Assembly (NCBI RefSeq): GCF_003184905.1
Contig: NZ_KZ821206.1
Location: 51,443 to 115,442, forward strand
DNA length: 64,000 bases
Direction of reading: 5' to 3'
Source of the DNA: Bacillus sp. CGMCC 1.16541
GTDB taxonomy: Bacteria > Bacillota > Bacilli > Bacillales > Bacillaceae_H
In this document: positions 59,073-64,000 of the stretch, one piece after another
Layout: every line of letters starts with the position of its first letter
How positions within the stretch are numbered: position 1 is the first letter of the stretch
The notes under the pieces: generated by a model
Told to the model about the DNA's origin: nothing
The model's input: the letters and a program-made list of their open reading frames with translations, nothing else
The model's database searches: none
Program-made: the position numbers and the translations under genes

Positions 59073-60116
59073 TTATAAACTAGACATCACATTAAACATA
59101 GGGACCATCACCCCTAAGTACATAAGTAAAATAACAAGCCCAATCAATGAAAACATAACAGGTTGAACAATCTGTAAACTTTTATGAATGATTTGTTCAA
59201 TTTTTTCAATCATGAAAGCAGCGTAATCGTATAGCTCTTGTGGAAGGTTACCATTTAATTCTCCATGCTTAATGACACTTGCAAATTCACGATCAAAATA
59301 GGGTCTTTCTTTTATCATGTCTCCTAGTTGAAACCCTGCTGATAGCTGTTTCATTAAATACGAGGCTTCTTCACAAAAAAACGGGTAATGTTGTTGTTTT
59401 TCAAATAGTTTCAAACAACTATAGATAGAAAGCCCTCCTTTTAAGAGGTTACTGAGATGAATCGCAAAAAAATAAGCATTGAACAACGGCACAATACGCC
59501 TTACGATTGGAATTCTCAATAAAAGCTTTACTTGTTTTGTGGGTGAAAGTTTCTTACGAAGTTGCCAATAACTGAAGTAAATGAGTAGAAGAAGTACACA
59601 AGCAAAAGGAGGAACATAAGGGAATAAGGAGATTACACTCATGAAGAGCATGAAACCTGTGGACTGACTGTGGCCAATTGATTCGTACAAACTTTGAAAC
59701 TGTGGCAGCAAAACGGTACTTAACAAAAATAAAATCACCATCATAAAGAACAATAACATGGCTGGGTACTGAGCAAGCTTTTGAAACTTTTTCATATGCA
59801 CAACTTTTTGATGAAGCATGTTTCCACTTTCTCTCAAAGCAAAATACACATCCCCATGTTGTTCAGCAAAATAGAGATAACTTAAAACATCTTTGTGAAA
59901 GCCCAATGCACGAAAAGCAGTATGAAGAGAATCGCCAGACTTTAATTGGAGAGATACATAATCAATTTGTTCACGAAGGTATGGAGGAAGTTGAAACTGT
60001 AAAAATTCTAATGCTTGAGAGAGTGTATAACCTTTTTCTAGTAGCTTTGAAAGTTGAATTAAAAATTTCGATTGCTGCTTTAGTGTCCATTTTTTCTTTG
60101 GTCTCTTACTCGTCAT
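59073..60116 (-). CDS. comGB: Competence pilus platform protein ComGB
   Basis: Inner-membrane platform of the pseudopilus, GspF family. Two T2SSF repeats are seen, with spans around residues 115-140, 160-190 and 320-345 (PVMFSLIGLVILLMYLGVM). 347 residues, complete. The ATG overlaps the comGA stop by 11 bp. Although intact, it is now downstream of an interrupted comGA. Confidence 0.93.
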   Translation of the reverse strand: MTSKRPKKKWTLKQQSKFLIQLSKLLEKGYTLSQALEFLQFQLPPYLREQIDYVSLQLKSGDSLHTAFRALGFHKDVLSYLYFAEQHGDVYFALRESGNMLHQKVVHMKKFQKLAQYPAMLLFFMMVILFLLSTVLLPQFQSLYESIGHSQSTGFMLFMSVISLFPYVPPFACVLLLLIYFSYWQLRKKLSPTKQVKLLLRIPIVRRIVPLFNAYFFAIHLSNLLKGGLSIYSCLKLFEKQQHYPFFCEEASYLMKQLSAGFQLGDMIKERPYFDREFASVIKHGELNGNLPQELYDYAAFMIEKIEQIIHKSLQIVQPVMFSLIGLVILLMYLGVMVPMFNVMSSL

Positions 60117-60735
60117 ACGCCCAATTTTCGAGGGAAGACGAATATAAATACCCTAATGCTACGCCCTTTTTGATAACATCCCGAAGCAATTTATAATCAT
60201 AAAATCCTTCTTCACCCTTCGCTTCTTTTATTACTCCATTTAATGCTCTACCATATAACAATTCATATACACTTGCCTGTCGATATTCACGCATTTTTCG
60301 GCATAACGGATGACACTTCTCTTCGCAATAAGGGCACTTGATTTCCACTAACCGTTGAGCCGCAACAGCAATTAATGTTTGTTCAATTTCCTGTAAACTA
60401 ATCCCAAACTCTAACAGGCGATAAATCGCTCCTTTCGTATCTTTTGTATGCATGGTCGTCAAAACTAAATGTCCTGTTAAAGCAGCACGAATGGCAATTT
60501 TCGCCGTTTCATCATCACGTATTTCACCAACCATAATAATATCAGGGTCATGTCGTAAAATTGCCTTTAAGCCTGTGGAGTAGGTAATACCTGCTCGTTC
60601 GTTTACTTGTACTTGCATGACATTTTCTGTTTTTCTTTCAATGGGATCTTCAAGCGTGATAATATTACGATTTAATAATTTCTTTGTTTCGTTTAACAAT
60701 GTATAGAGTGTGGTCGTTTTTCCTGACCCTGTTTG
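60106..60735 (-). pseudogene. comGA: comGA, 3' part only, split by a mobile element
   Basis: Traffic ATPase that powers the competence pilus. Only the part from the Walker A loop onward is here: QTGSGKTTTLY, Asp box ITLEDPIE, Walker B IIMVGEIRDDETA, His box GHLVLTTMHTKD and the Cys motif CPYCEEKCHPLC. The Pro expected before Thr in GPTGSGKT is Gln, and upstream residues are unrelated, so the junction is at about 60733-60735. The N-terminal half should lie beyond the element. An ATG at 60765 opens the frame but has no ribosome binding site and follows a terminator. Confidence 0.9.
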
Positions 60736-60765
60736 TCTAGTATTTAGGGATAATTTTTTCGACAT

Positions 60766-60798
60766 AAAAAAAGACTTTAAGCAGAAGTGCCTAAAGTC
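60766..60798 (-). terminator. Terminator at the element end
   Basis: GACTTTAAGCA (60773-60783) and TGCCTAAAGTC (60788-60798) pair fully on the minus strand with one G-U, loop of 4 nt, followed by seven U. It includes the stop of the 40-aa gene and insulates the comGA remnant from element transcripts. Confidence 0.85.
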
Positions 60799-60899
60799 CT
60801 TAATATCTTCGCTGTATTTAGAATTGCTTCCTGAGATGGTTGATTGACTACTATTACATTTATTTTAACTGTTTTGTTCTTTTTAGTTTTGTTTTTCAT
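60777..60899 (-). CDS. 40-aa basic small protein at the element boundary
   Basis: Not recognised with certainty. The protein has a Lys/Asn/Thr-rich first third, then VKINVIVVNQPSQEAILNTA and a short helix. AGGGGGT lies 8 nt before the ATG, so it is a real gene by that test. Small proteins with a V-N-x-P-S-x-E-A core occur near integrase genes of some Firmicute phages, from memory. A role in recombination control is possible but unproven. It ends inside a terminator about 40 bp from the att junction. Confidence 0.6.
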   Translation of the reverse strand: MKNKTKKNKTVKINVIVVNQPSQEAILNTAKILRTLGTSA

Positions 60900-61185
60900 T
60901 TTTAGTACCCCCTGAAATTTTTCTTTCAAAGAGGTACATGCAATTTATATATATTTTAAGGACAACGAAAAATTATTTTATTCGTCCGACCTTTGGTTAT
61001 GTACCTCTCAATTAGGTACTGATTATTTGGCAACGATTCAGGACAATATTTTTTTAAAAATTTTTTTTAAATAACTACCTGTACCGCCCTATAGTTTCTT
61101 GACCCAGTATATATAAGGAAATGGTGTGGCTTATGCCATGCCTATTTTATTTACTTTTGATTCCTAAAAAGAGAAGGTGAACAGA
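60900..61185. promoter_or_regulatory. Intergenic control region with AGGTAC operators
   Basis: Between divergent genes. AGAGGTACAT (60930-60939) is the exact reverse complement of ATGTACCTCT (60999-61008), and GTACCT-N7-AGGTAC (61001-61019) is a compact dyad. A further GTACC lies in the ribosome binding region of the 40-aa gene. These look like binding sites of an element repressor. No convincing -35/-10 pair was fixed. Confidence 0.5.
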
Positions 61186-61458
61186 TTGAACAATAACCGT
61201 CTTCCATATAATCAGGAAGTTGATTACCGATTTATTAAGCATGTGCGTTTGATCCGTAATAAAACCCAAAAAGAGTTTGAACATTTCATGGAAGTTGACG
61301 CTAGTACAATCGGAAAGCTTGAACGTGGAGAACTAGCCTTCACACCTACCTATCAGGAAAGGTTCAAGAAGGCAATGAAGCGTCTAAGGGTTTCAAATGT
61401 TGAAATAGCTAACATTCGCAACATTTTAGAAATGAAAACAAGAAAGGGGTATAAGTGA
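61186..61458 (+). CDS. Small helix-turn-helix protein
   Basis: 90-residue protein resembling Cro/CI-type HTH regulators: FIKHVRLIRNKTQKEFEHFM and EVDASTIGKLERGELAFTP contain the two helices and the SxIxxLERGE-like turn. Likely controls element genes and may bind the upstream AGGTAC sites. I choose TTG at 61186, 5 nt after AAGGTGA; a GTG at 61177 lies inside that site. The next ORF starts 1 bp after its stop. Confidence 0.7.
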   Translation: MNNNRLPYNQEVDYRFIKHVRLIRNKTQKEFEHFMEVDASTIGKLERGELAFTPTYQERFKKAMKRLRVSNVEIANIRNILEMKTRKGYK

Positions 61459-61459
61459 C

Positions 61460-61597
61460 ATGACTTCCACTGCCATGCTGTTATCGTTTATATCTAAACT
61501 TATTGTCATTAAATTGATTCAGATTATAGACGAGAAAGGTAAAAAGAAAGAATCATTTACTTACTACACTTGTAACGGAATTAAGGTATTGCAATAA
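61460..61597 (+). CDS. 45-aa small protein coupled to the HTH gene
   Basis: Not recognised. An N-terminal hydrophobic stretch (MLLSFISKLIVIKLIQII) is followed by a charged segment DEKGKKKE and ends YYTCNGIKVLQ. It starts 1 bp after the HTH gene, with AAAGGGG about 10 nt upstream, so coupled translation is likely. Could be membrane-associated. Confidence 0.5.
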   Translation: MTSTAMLLSFISKLIVIKLIQIIDEKGKKKESFTYYTCNGIKVLQ

Positions 61598-61652
61598 CGC
61601 TGTTTCTTGTGAAAGACAGCGACAAAAACAAATTAAAAAGGTGGTTATATCT

Positions 61653-62009
61653 ATGGAATTTAATAAGGAATTAGTAAGGGCTTTAGCTAACGGTGATAAA
61701 GGGGCATTTCAACAGATACAGAACCTTCCTACACCAGTAAGAATGGCACTAGGTATTGAAGTCGATAAGCTTCGTAGAGATGAAAACATTATACCTATGT
61801 CGAATGACTTTTCTGTATTTGAACAAAAGAAAAGTTCTTATGTAGATGATGATGCTGTTAGAGAGGCCATGCGAAAGAGAATGGAAATTGATCGTCAAAA
61901 TCGAGAACGCCAAGAAAAAGCACGAGAAGAATTTATTAAAGAACAAACTAGACTTGCTGTGGAACGTGCAAGGGCTGGTCTGCCACGTAATGACAGATTA
62001 CCACGTTAA
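61653..62009 (+). CDS. 118-aa protein, paralogue of the next ORF
   Basis: Not recognised. The N-terminal 42 residues (MEFNKELVRALANGDKGAFQ and following) resemble the whole of the 43-aa protein encoded next. The C-terminal half is a highly charged Arg/Glu-rich helix, probably a coiled coil, ending GLPRNDRLPR. ATG at 61653 has AAAGGTGG 8 nt upstream. Confidence 0.7.
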   Translation: MEFNKELVRALANGDKGAFQQIQNLPTPVRMALGIEVDKLRRDENIIPMSNDFSVFEQKKSSYVDDDAVREAMRKRMEIDRQNRERQEKAREEFIKEQTRLAVERARAGLPRNDRLPR

Positions 62010-62032
62010 CAATTAAATAAGGACGTGATTAA

Positions 62033-62164
62033 ATGCAATTCTCTAAAGAAATAATAAAGGCTGTTTCAAAAGGTGAAAAGTTAGAACTAATTAAACAGCT
62101 TAAACCTGACCAAGCTTTAAAGTTAGGTCTTTTAGTAAGGAAGTACAAACAAGAAAGCAAATAA
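62033..62164 (+). CDS. 43-aa protein, paralogue of the preceding N-terminus
   Basis: Reads MQFSKEIIKAVSKGEKLELI and ends LKLGLLVRKYKQESK. It matches the first 42 residues of the upstream protein in pattern (M-x-F-x-K-E-L/I-V/I-K/R-A) and length, so the longer protein seems to be this domain plus a coiled-coil tail. AAGGACGTGA lies upstream of ATG. A terminator follows. Confidence 0.7.
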   Translation: MQFSKEIIKAVSKGEKLELIKQLKPDQALKLGLLVRKYKQESK

Positions 62165-62182
62165 TTTCCCTCTTAAATATAT

Positions 62183-62215
62183 TCCCACTGGCTTTGCTGG
62201 TGGGATTTTTTATTT
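62183..62215 (+). terminator. Terminator after the 43-aa gene
   Basis: TCCCACTGGC (62183-62192) and GCTGGTGGGA (62196-62205) pair over 10 bp with two G-U, loop of 3 nt, followed by TTTTTTATTT. It ends the HTH-led rightward operon. Confidence 0.88.
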
Positions 62216-62236
62216 GAATAAAAAGGAGATTTAAAA

Positions 62237-62587
62237 ATGAGATCAGGTATTAAACAACTAGTCATTTCATCATGTGCAAACTTCGTAGACGGTAACTGCA
62301 TATTGCTAGATAAACCCTGTCCGTTAATTAGTGGCGGTGAGTATAGAGGTAAAAAGATACCAGCTAGTGATTGTTCCTGTACTTACTTTGAAAATTCTGT
62401 ACTACCAACAAATAAAGCATTAGAGGCTGTTTATTATGGCAAGGAAACATTATTAAACAAGGTATGTAAAGGCTGTGGAAAAGGTTTTAACTCAGTGTCT
62501 AACAGGGCTGTTTATTGTTCTGATACTTGCAGACATTCAGCTAGGAAAAAGACATTTATAAAGGCTAATCAAAAACGGGCTAAATAA
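62237..62587 (+). CDS. Cysteine-rich VLP-type protein
   Basis: 116 residues with two Cys clusters. The first (CANFVDGNCILLDKPCP...CSCTYFENSVLP) matches the Cys_rich_VLP domain, named for its Val-Leu-Pro, found on plasmids and integrative elements of Firmicutes. The second (CKGCGKGFNSVSNRAVYC...C) is a zinc ribbon of the CxxC-x(14-18)-CxxxC type. Probably a nucleic-acid-binding element protein. AAAGGAGA precedes ATG. Confidence 0.75.
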   Translation: MRSGIKQLVISSCANFVDGNCILLDKPCPLISGGEYRGKKIPASDCSCTYFENSVLPTNKALEAVYYGKETLLNKVCKGCGKGFNSVSNRAVYCSDTCRHSARKKTFIKANQKRAK

Positions 62588-62686
62588 CAACAGTTAGAAT
62601 TAAATAAAGTCTTATATATCAAGGGGTTTAGCGGTCAAAAATCAAAGGGTAAGGGGTTAATACCTAGCCAGTTTCTAACTGTTGTT
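62586..62686. repeat. 14-bp perfect inverted repeat enclosing a G-rich segment
   Basis: AACAACAGTTAGAA (62586-62599) and TTCTAACTGTTGTT (62673-62686) are exact complements 73 bp apart. Between them are related blocks AAGGGGTTTA and AAGGGGTTAA. There is no T run, so it is not a plain terminator. It could be a structured leader of the next gene, a small RNA or a replication/transfer site. Confidence 0.7.
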
Positions 62687-62715
62687 CTACTAAATCTAAT
62701 ATAGGCGGTAAGAAT

Positions 62716-63108
62716 ATGAATAAAGGCATGAATAGAAAACAGTTTGAGGCTAAATTAAATGATAATTATAGCGGTGCTGTGACACCTTTAACAAATTATA
62801 TAAATGAACGTGCTGTAATGGTATTCCAATGTAAAGAGTGCCAATTAAAGTTCTTTGGTAAGCCTAGTCATATGGTAGGAAAGGAACACCAAAGACATTT
62901 ATGTCACCACCCATACGGTGATAGAAATGGAACGAGAGTACAGCATATTATTGGAAAACATAAGGTTAAAAAGAAACAGCAACCAGTAAACTTGGAACAG
63001 TTAAATGAAATGATATGGAATGACTATTCATATAAGCAAATAGCGGAAAAATTAACAGTTAACCCTAAGCTTATTAAAGATTACTTTAAATCTGAGGGGT
63101 TAATTTAA
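62716..63108 (+). CDS. Zinc-finger and HTH protein of the element
   Basis: 130 residues. The N-terminal half holds a Cys/His finger (FQCKECQLKFFGKPSHMVGKEH...LCHH) and the C-terminal part a helix-turn-helix (SYKQIAEKLTVNPKLIKDYF). Not assigned to a named family. GGCGGT lies 5 nt before ATG. A DNA-binding role is inferred from the motifs. Confidence 0.65.
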   Translation: MNKGMNRKQFEAKLNDNYSGAVTPLTNYINERAVMVFQCKECQLKFFGKPSHMVGKEHQRHLCHHPYGDRNGTRVQHIIGKHKVKKKQQPVNLEQLNEMIWNDYSYKQIAEKLTVNPKLIKDYFKSEGLI

Positions 63109-63136
63109 CACAATTCACTTAGCCACTAACTTTTAA

Positions 63137-63170
63137 AAGAAAAACCCAGGTGCAATAATACACTTGGGTT
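63137..63170 (-). terminator. Terminator of the 142-aa gene
   Basis: AACCCAGGTG (63143-63152) and CACTTGGGTT (63161-63170) pair with one G-U, followed on the minus strand by TTTTTCTTTT. Outer CCACTA/TAGTGG could extend the stem. It may also stop the converging rightward gene. Confidence 0.8.
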
Positions 63171-63183
63171 GTGTAGTGGTTGG

Positions 63184-63612
63184 TTATAGACAAGCCTGAT
63201 TTTGTTCCCTAAACCATTTACTAAATTCACTTCTAGTCATTTGGGTATCTTCTGTCTCTACCCCGTCTGCATCCCAGTCAAGCACTTCCATAAGAAGAAT
63301 CTTATCCTCGTGCGTTGTACCTTTTTTTGCATAGTTAACTAAATAAAGTGTGGCATCAAGATCATCAGCAACTTGACATAGACTAATAAACTTTCTTTTA
63401 TTTTTGTGCCAATATCTTCTCGGATGACTAGTGTGAGGATTAACAGTTTGACCCTCTTCACATAACAGATACTCAAAGATAACATACTCATCATCCGAGT
63501 TCTTTTGAATCCTGTCAAAGTTGATAGCAGCTGTCACATCGCCAGCTAACATTTCTTTTGCGAATTCAAATCCACTTGAATCATCAATACCTAACTTTTT
63601 ACTTACTGGCAT
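63184..63612 (-). CDS. Unrecognised 142-aa protein downstream of the restriction-like gene
   Basis: Acidic soluble protein, no membrane segment. Predicted alternation of strands and helices: AAINFDRIQ, YVIFEYLLCEE, KKFISL-type helix (KNKRKFISLCQVADDLDA), then LYLVNYA and ILLMEVLDW. The order strand-Asp, strand-Glu, helix, strand loosely recalls PD-(D/E)xK nuclease folds, but no Lys follows the Glu, so this is weak. Start at 63612, 6 nt after GGGGG; an ATG two codons upstream abuts that site. It is encoded just after the helicase-nuclease, with a terminator between. Confidence 0.6.
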   Translation of the reverse strand: MPVSKKLGIDDSSGFEFAKEMLAGDVTAAINFDRIQKNSDDEYVIFEYLLCEEGQTVNPHTSHPRRYWHKNKRKFISLCQVADDLDATLYLVNYAKKGTTHEDKILLMEVLDWDADGVETEDTQMTRSEFSKWFREQNQACL

Positions 63613-63680
63613 ATTCATCCCCCTTTGTCTATATTTTCCACACTATTCCATAATAACACAACTAGAGTCATAGAAAACAA

Positions 63681-63708
63681 AAAGCCCCCAAAAAAATGGA
63701 GGCTATTG
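63681..63708 (-). terminator. Terminator of the restriction-like gene
   Basis: AGCCTCC against GGGGGCT on the minus strand (63698-63704 and 63683-63689) with one G-U, then TTTTTG. The stop codon of the gene is at 63711-63713. Confidence 0.7.
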
Positions 63709-63710
63709 AC

Positions 63711-64000
63711 CTATTCAAGCAGACTTAATAAACTCTTTTTCCATTCTTCTTGTGACACTAGTTGGAAAACAAATTCCTTATCCTCAAATTCTAATCCTAA
63801 GGCATTCCAGGAAGTTTTTTTGCCCAATTCGTTACATAAGTTGAAAATATTTTCTTTATAGGTTGTATCATCGTTCCCCATTAAGTGCTTACCTTTAGTT
63901 TCCATGACATAAACAGTTGAAAAATCATTGTCTTCCTTAGGCTTAATGTCAGAGAAAATAAAGTCAGGATAAATCTTTTGTTTCCTCCAGCCCTGAATAG
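63711..64000 (-). CDS. Type III restriction-like helicase, C-terminal nuclease end (partial)
   Basis: The frame is open from the window edge, so the gene begins outside. The 96 residues seen carry a PD-(D/E)xK nuclease core: PD in IYPDFIFSD and ETK in YVMETKGKHL, then GNDDTTYKENIF, as in the C-terminus of Res subunits of type III restriction enzymes and related DEAD/DEAH helicases. An internal ATG at 63905 falls inside the catalytic motif and is not a start. I expect a large helicase with a methylase or partner further right. Probably a phage-defence cargo gene. Confidence 0.72.
   Translation of the reverse strand, partial: IQGWRKQKIYPDFIFSDIKPKEDNDFSTVYVMETKGKHLMGNDDTTYKENIFNLCNELGKKTSWNALGLEFEDKEFVFQLVSQEEWKKSLLSLLE

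Larger units (their letters stand above)
60733..64000. mobile_element. Integrated mobile element in comGA (left part)
   Basis: From the junction in comGA rightward the synteny with Bacillus chromosomes ends and only small accessory genes appear: phage- or plasmid-type regulators, a Cys-rich VLP-type protein and a restriction-like helicase. The integrase and the other end are outside the window. Insertion in the Walker A codons of a housekeeping gene is typical of site-specific integrases, and large serine recombinases favour competence genes. Integrase type is inference. Confidence 0.8.

Noticed and set aside
60736-60765. ATG at 60765 as a genuine new start for comGA
   Set aside because: It follows a terminator U run and has no ribosome binding site; it is a chance opening of the frame by element sequence.
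62586-62686. CRISPR-like or terminator explanation for the inverted repeat
   Set aside because: Only two inverted arms, no repeated spacer units and no T run.
63625-63861. 78-aa plus-strand ORF over the restriction-like gene
   Set aside because: Antisense to the open nuclease frame and spans its terminator.
63711-63905. Complete 64-aa gene starting at the ATG at 63905
   Set aside because: The frame continues open to the window edge and upstream residues include the PD half of the nuclease motif; the ATG is the Met inside YVMETKGKH.

Overview
The window is about 60.7 kb of ordinary chromosome from a spore-forming, low-GC Bacillaceae bacterium, followed by about 3.3 kb of a mobile element cut by the right edge. 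Gene order from ptb/bkd through spo0A, spoIVB, recN, argR, dxs, accBC, spoIIIA, efp, mntR, gcv and comG matches the Bacillus subtilis yqi/yqh region. Two adenosylcobalamin enzymes in one window (methylmalonyl-CoA mutase and a class II ribonucleotide reductase) suggest a cobalamin-dependent Bacillus or Priestia-like species. That genus guess is inference.

Layout, left to right, nearly all on the minus strand. 1-460: frameshifted remnant of an IS1182-type transposase, abutting brxB. 461-6344: brxB, then the methylmalonyl-CoA mutase operon mutA-mutB-meaB. 6432-16820: the branched-chain keto-acid operon ptb-bcd-buk-lpdV-bkdAA-bkdAB-bkdB, read from a sigma-54 promoter, with its activator bkdR. Breakdown of valine and isoleucine yields propionyl-CoA, which the mutase route consumes, so the two operons form one catabolic unit. 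16971-19156: a DUF2627 protein, a glycerophosphodiesterase, YycC and spo0A. 19511-32356: spoIVB, recN, argR, yqxC, dxs, ispA, xseB, xseA, nusB, yqhY, accC, accB; folD, normally between nusB and xseA, is missing. 32856-38477: spoIIIAA-AH behind a sigma-E promoter, and yqhV. 38800-44846: efp, yqhT, aroQ, yqhR/Q/P/O and mntR. 45005-48827: nrdJ and lipM. 49052-53705: yqhL and gcvT-gcvPA-gcvPB under a tandem glycine riboswitch. 53898-57147: yqhH, yqhG, yqzE, aroK. 57160-60735: comGG back to a decapitated comGA.

At about 60733 comGA is interrupted inside the codons of its Walker A motif. Beyond lies a mobile element with compact small genes: a 40-aa protein at the very end, an HTH protein, small coupled ORFs including two paralogues, a Cys-rich VLP-type protein, a zinc-finger/HTH protein, an unrecognised 142-aa protein and, running off the right edge, the nuclease-bearing C-terminus of a type III restriction-like helicase. 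The element probably disables competence while integrated and carries a defence gene.

Several start codons were reassigned from ribosome binding sites. Most notable is spoIIIAD, whose only plausible start is ATT. No rRNA, tRNA or CRISPR array was seen.
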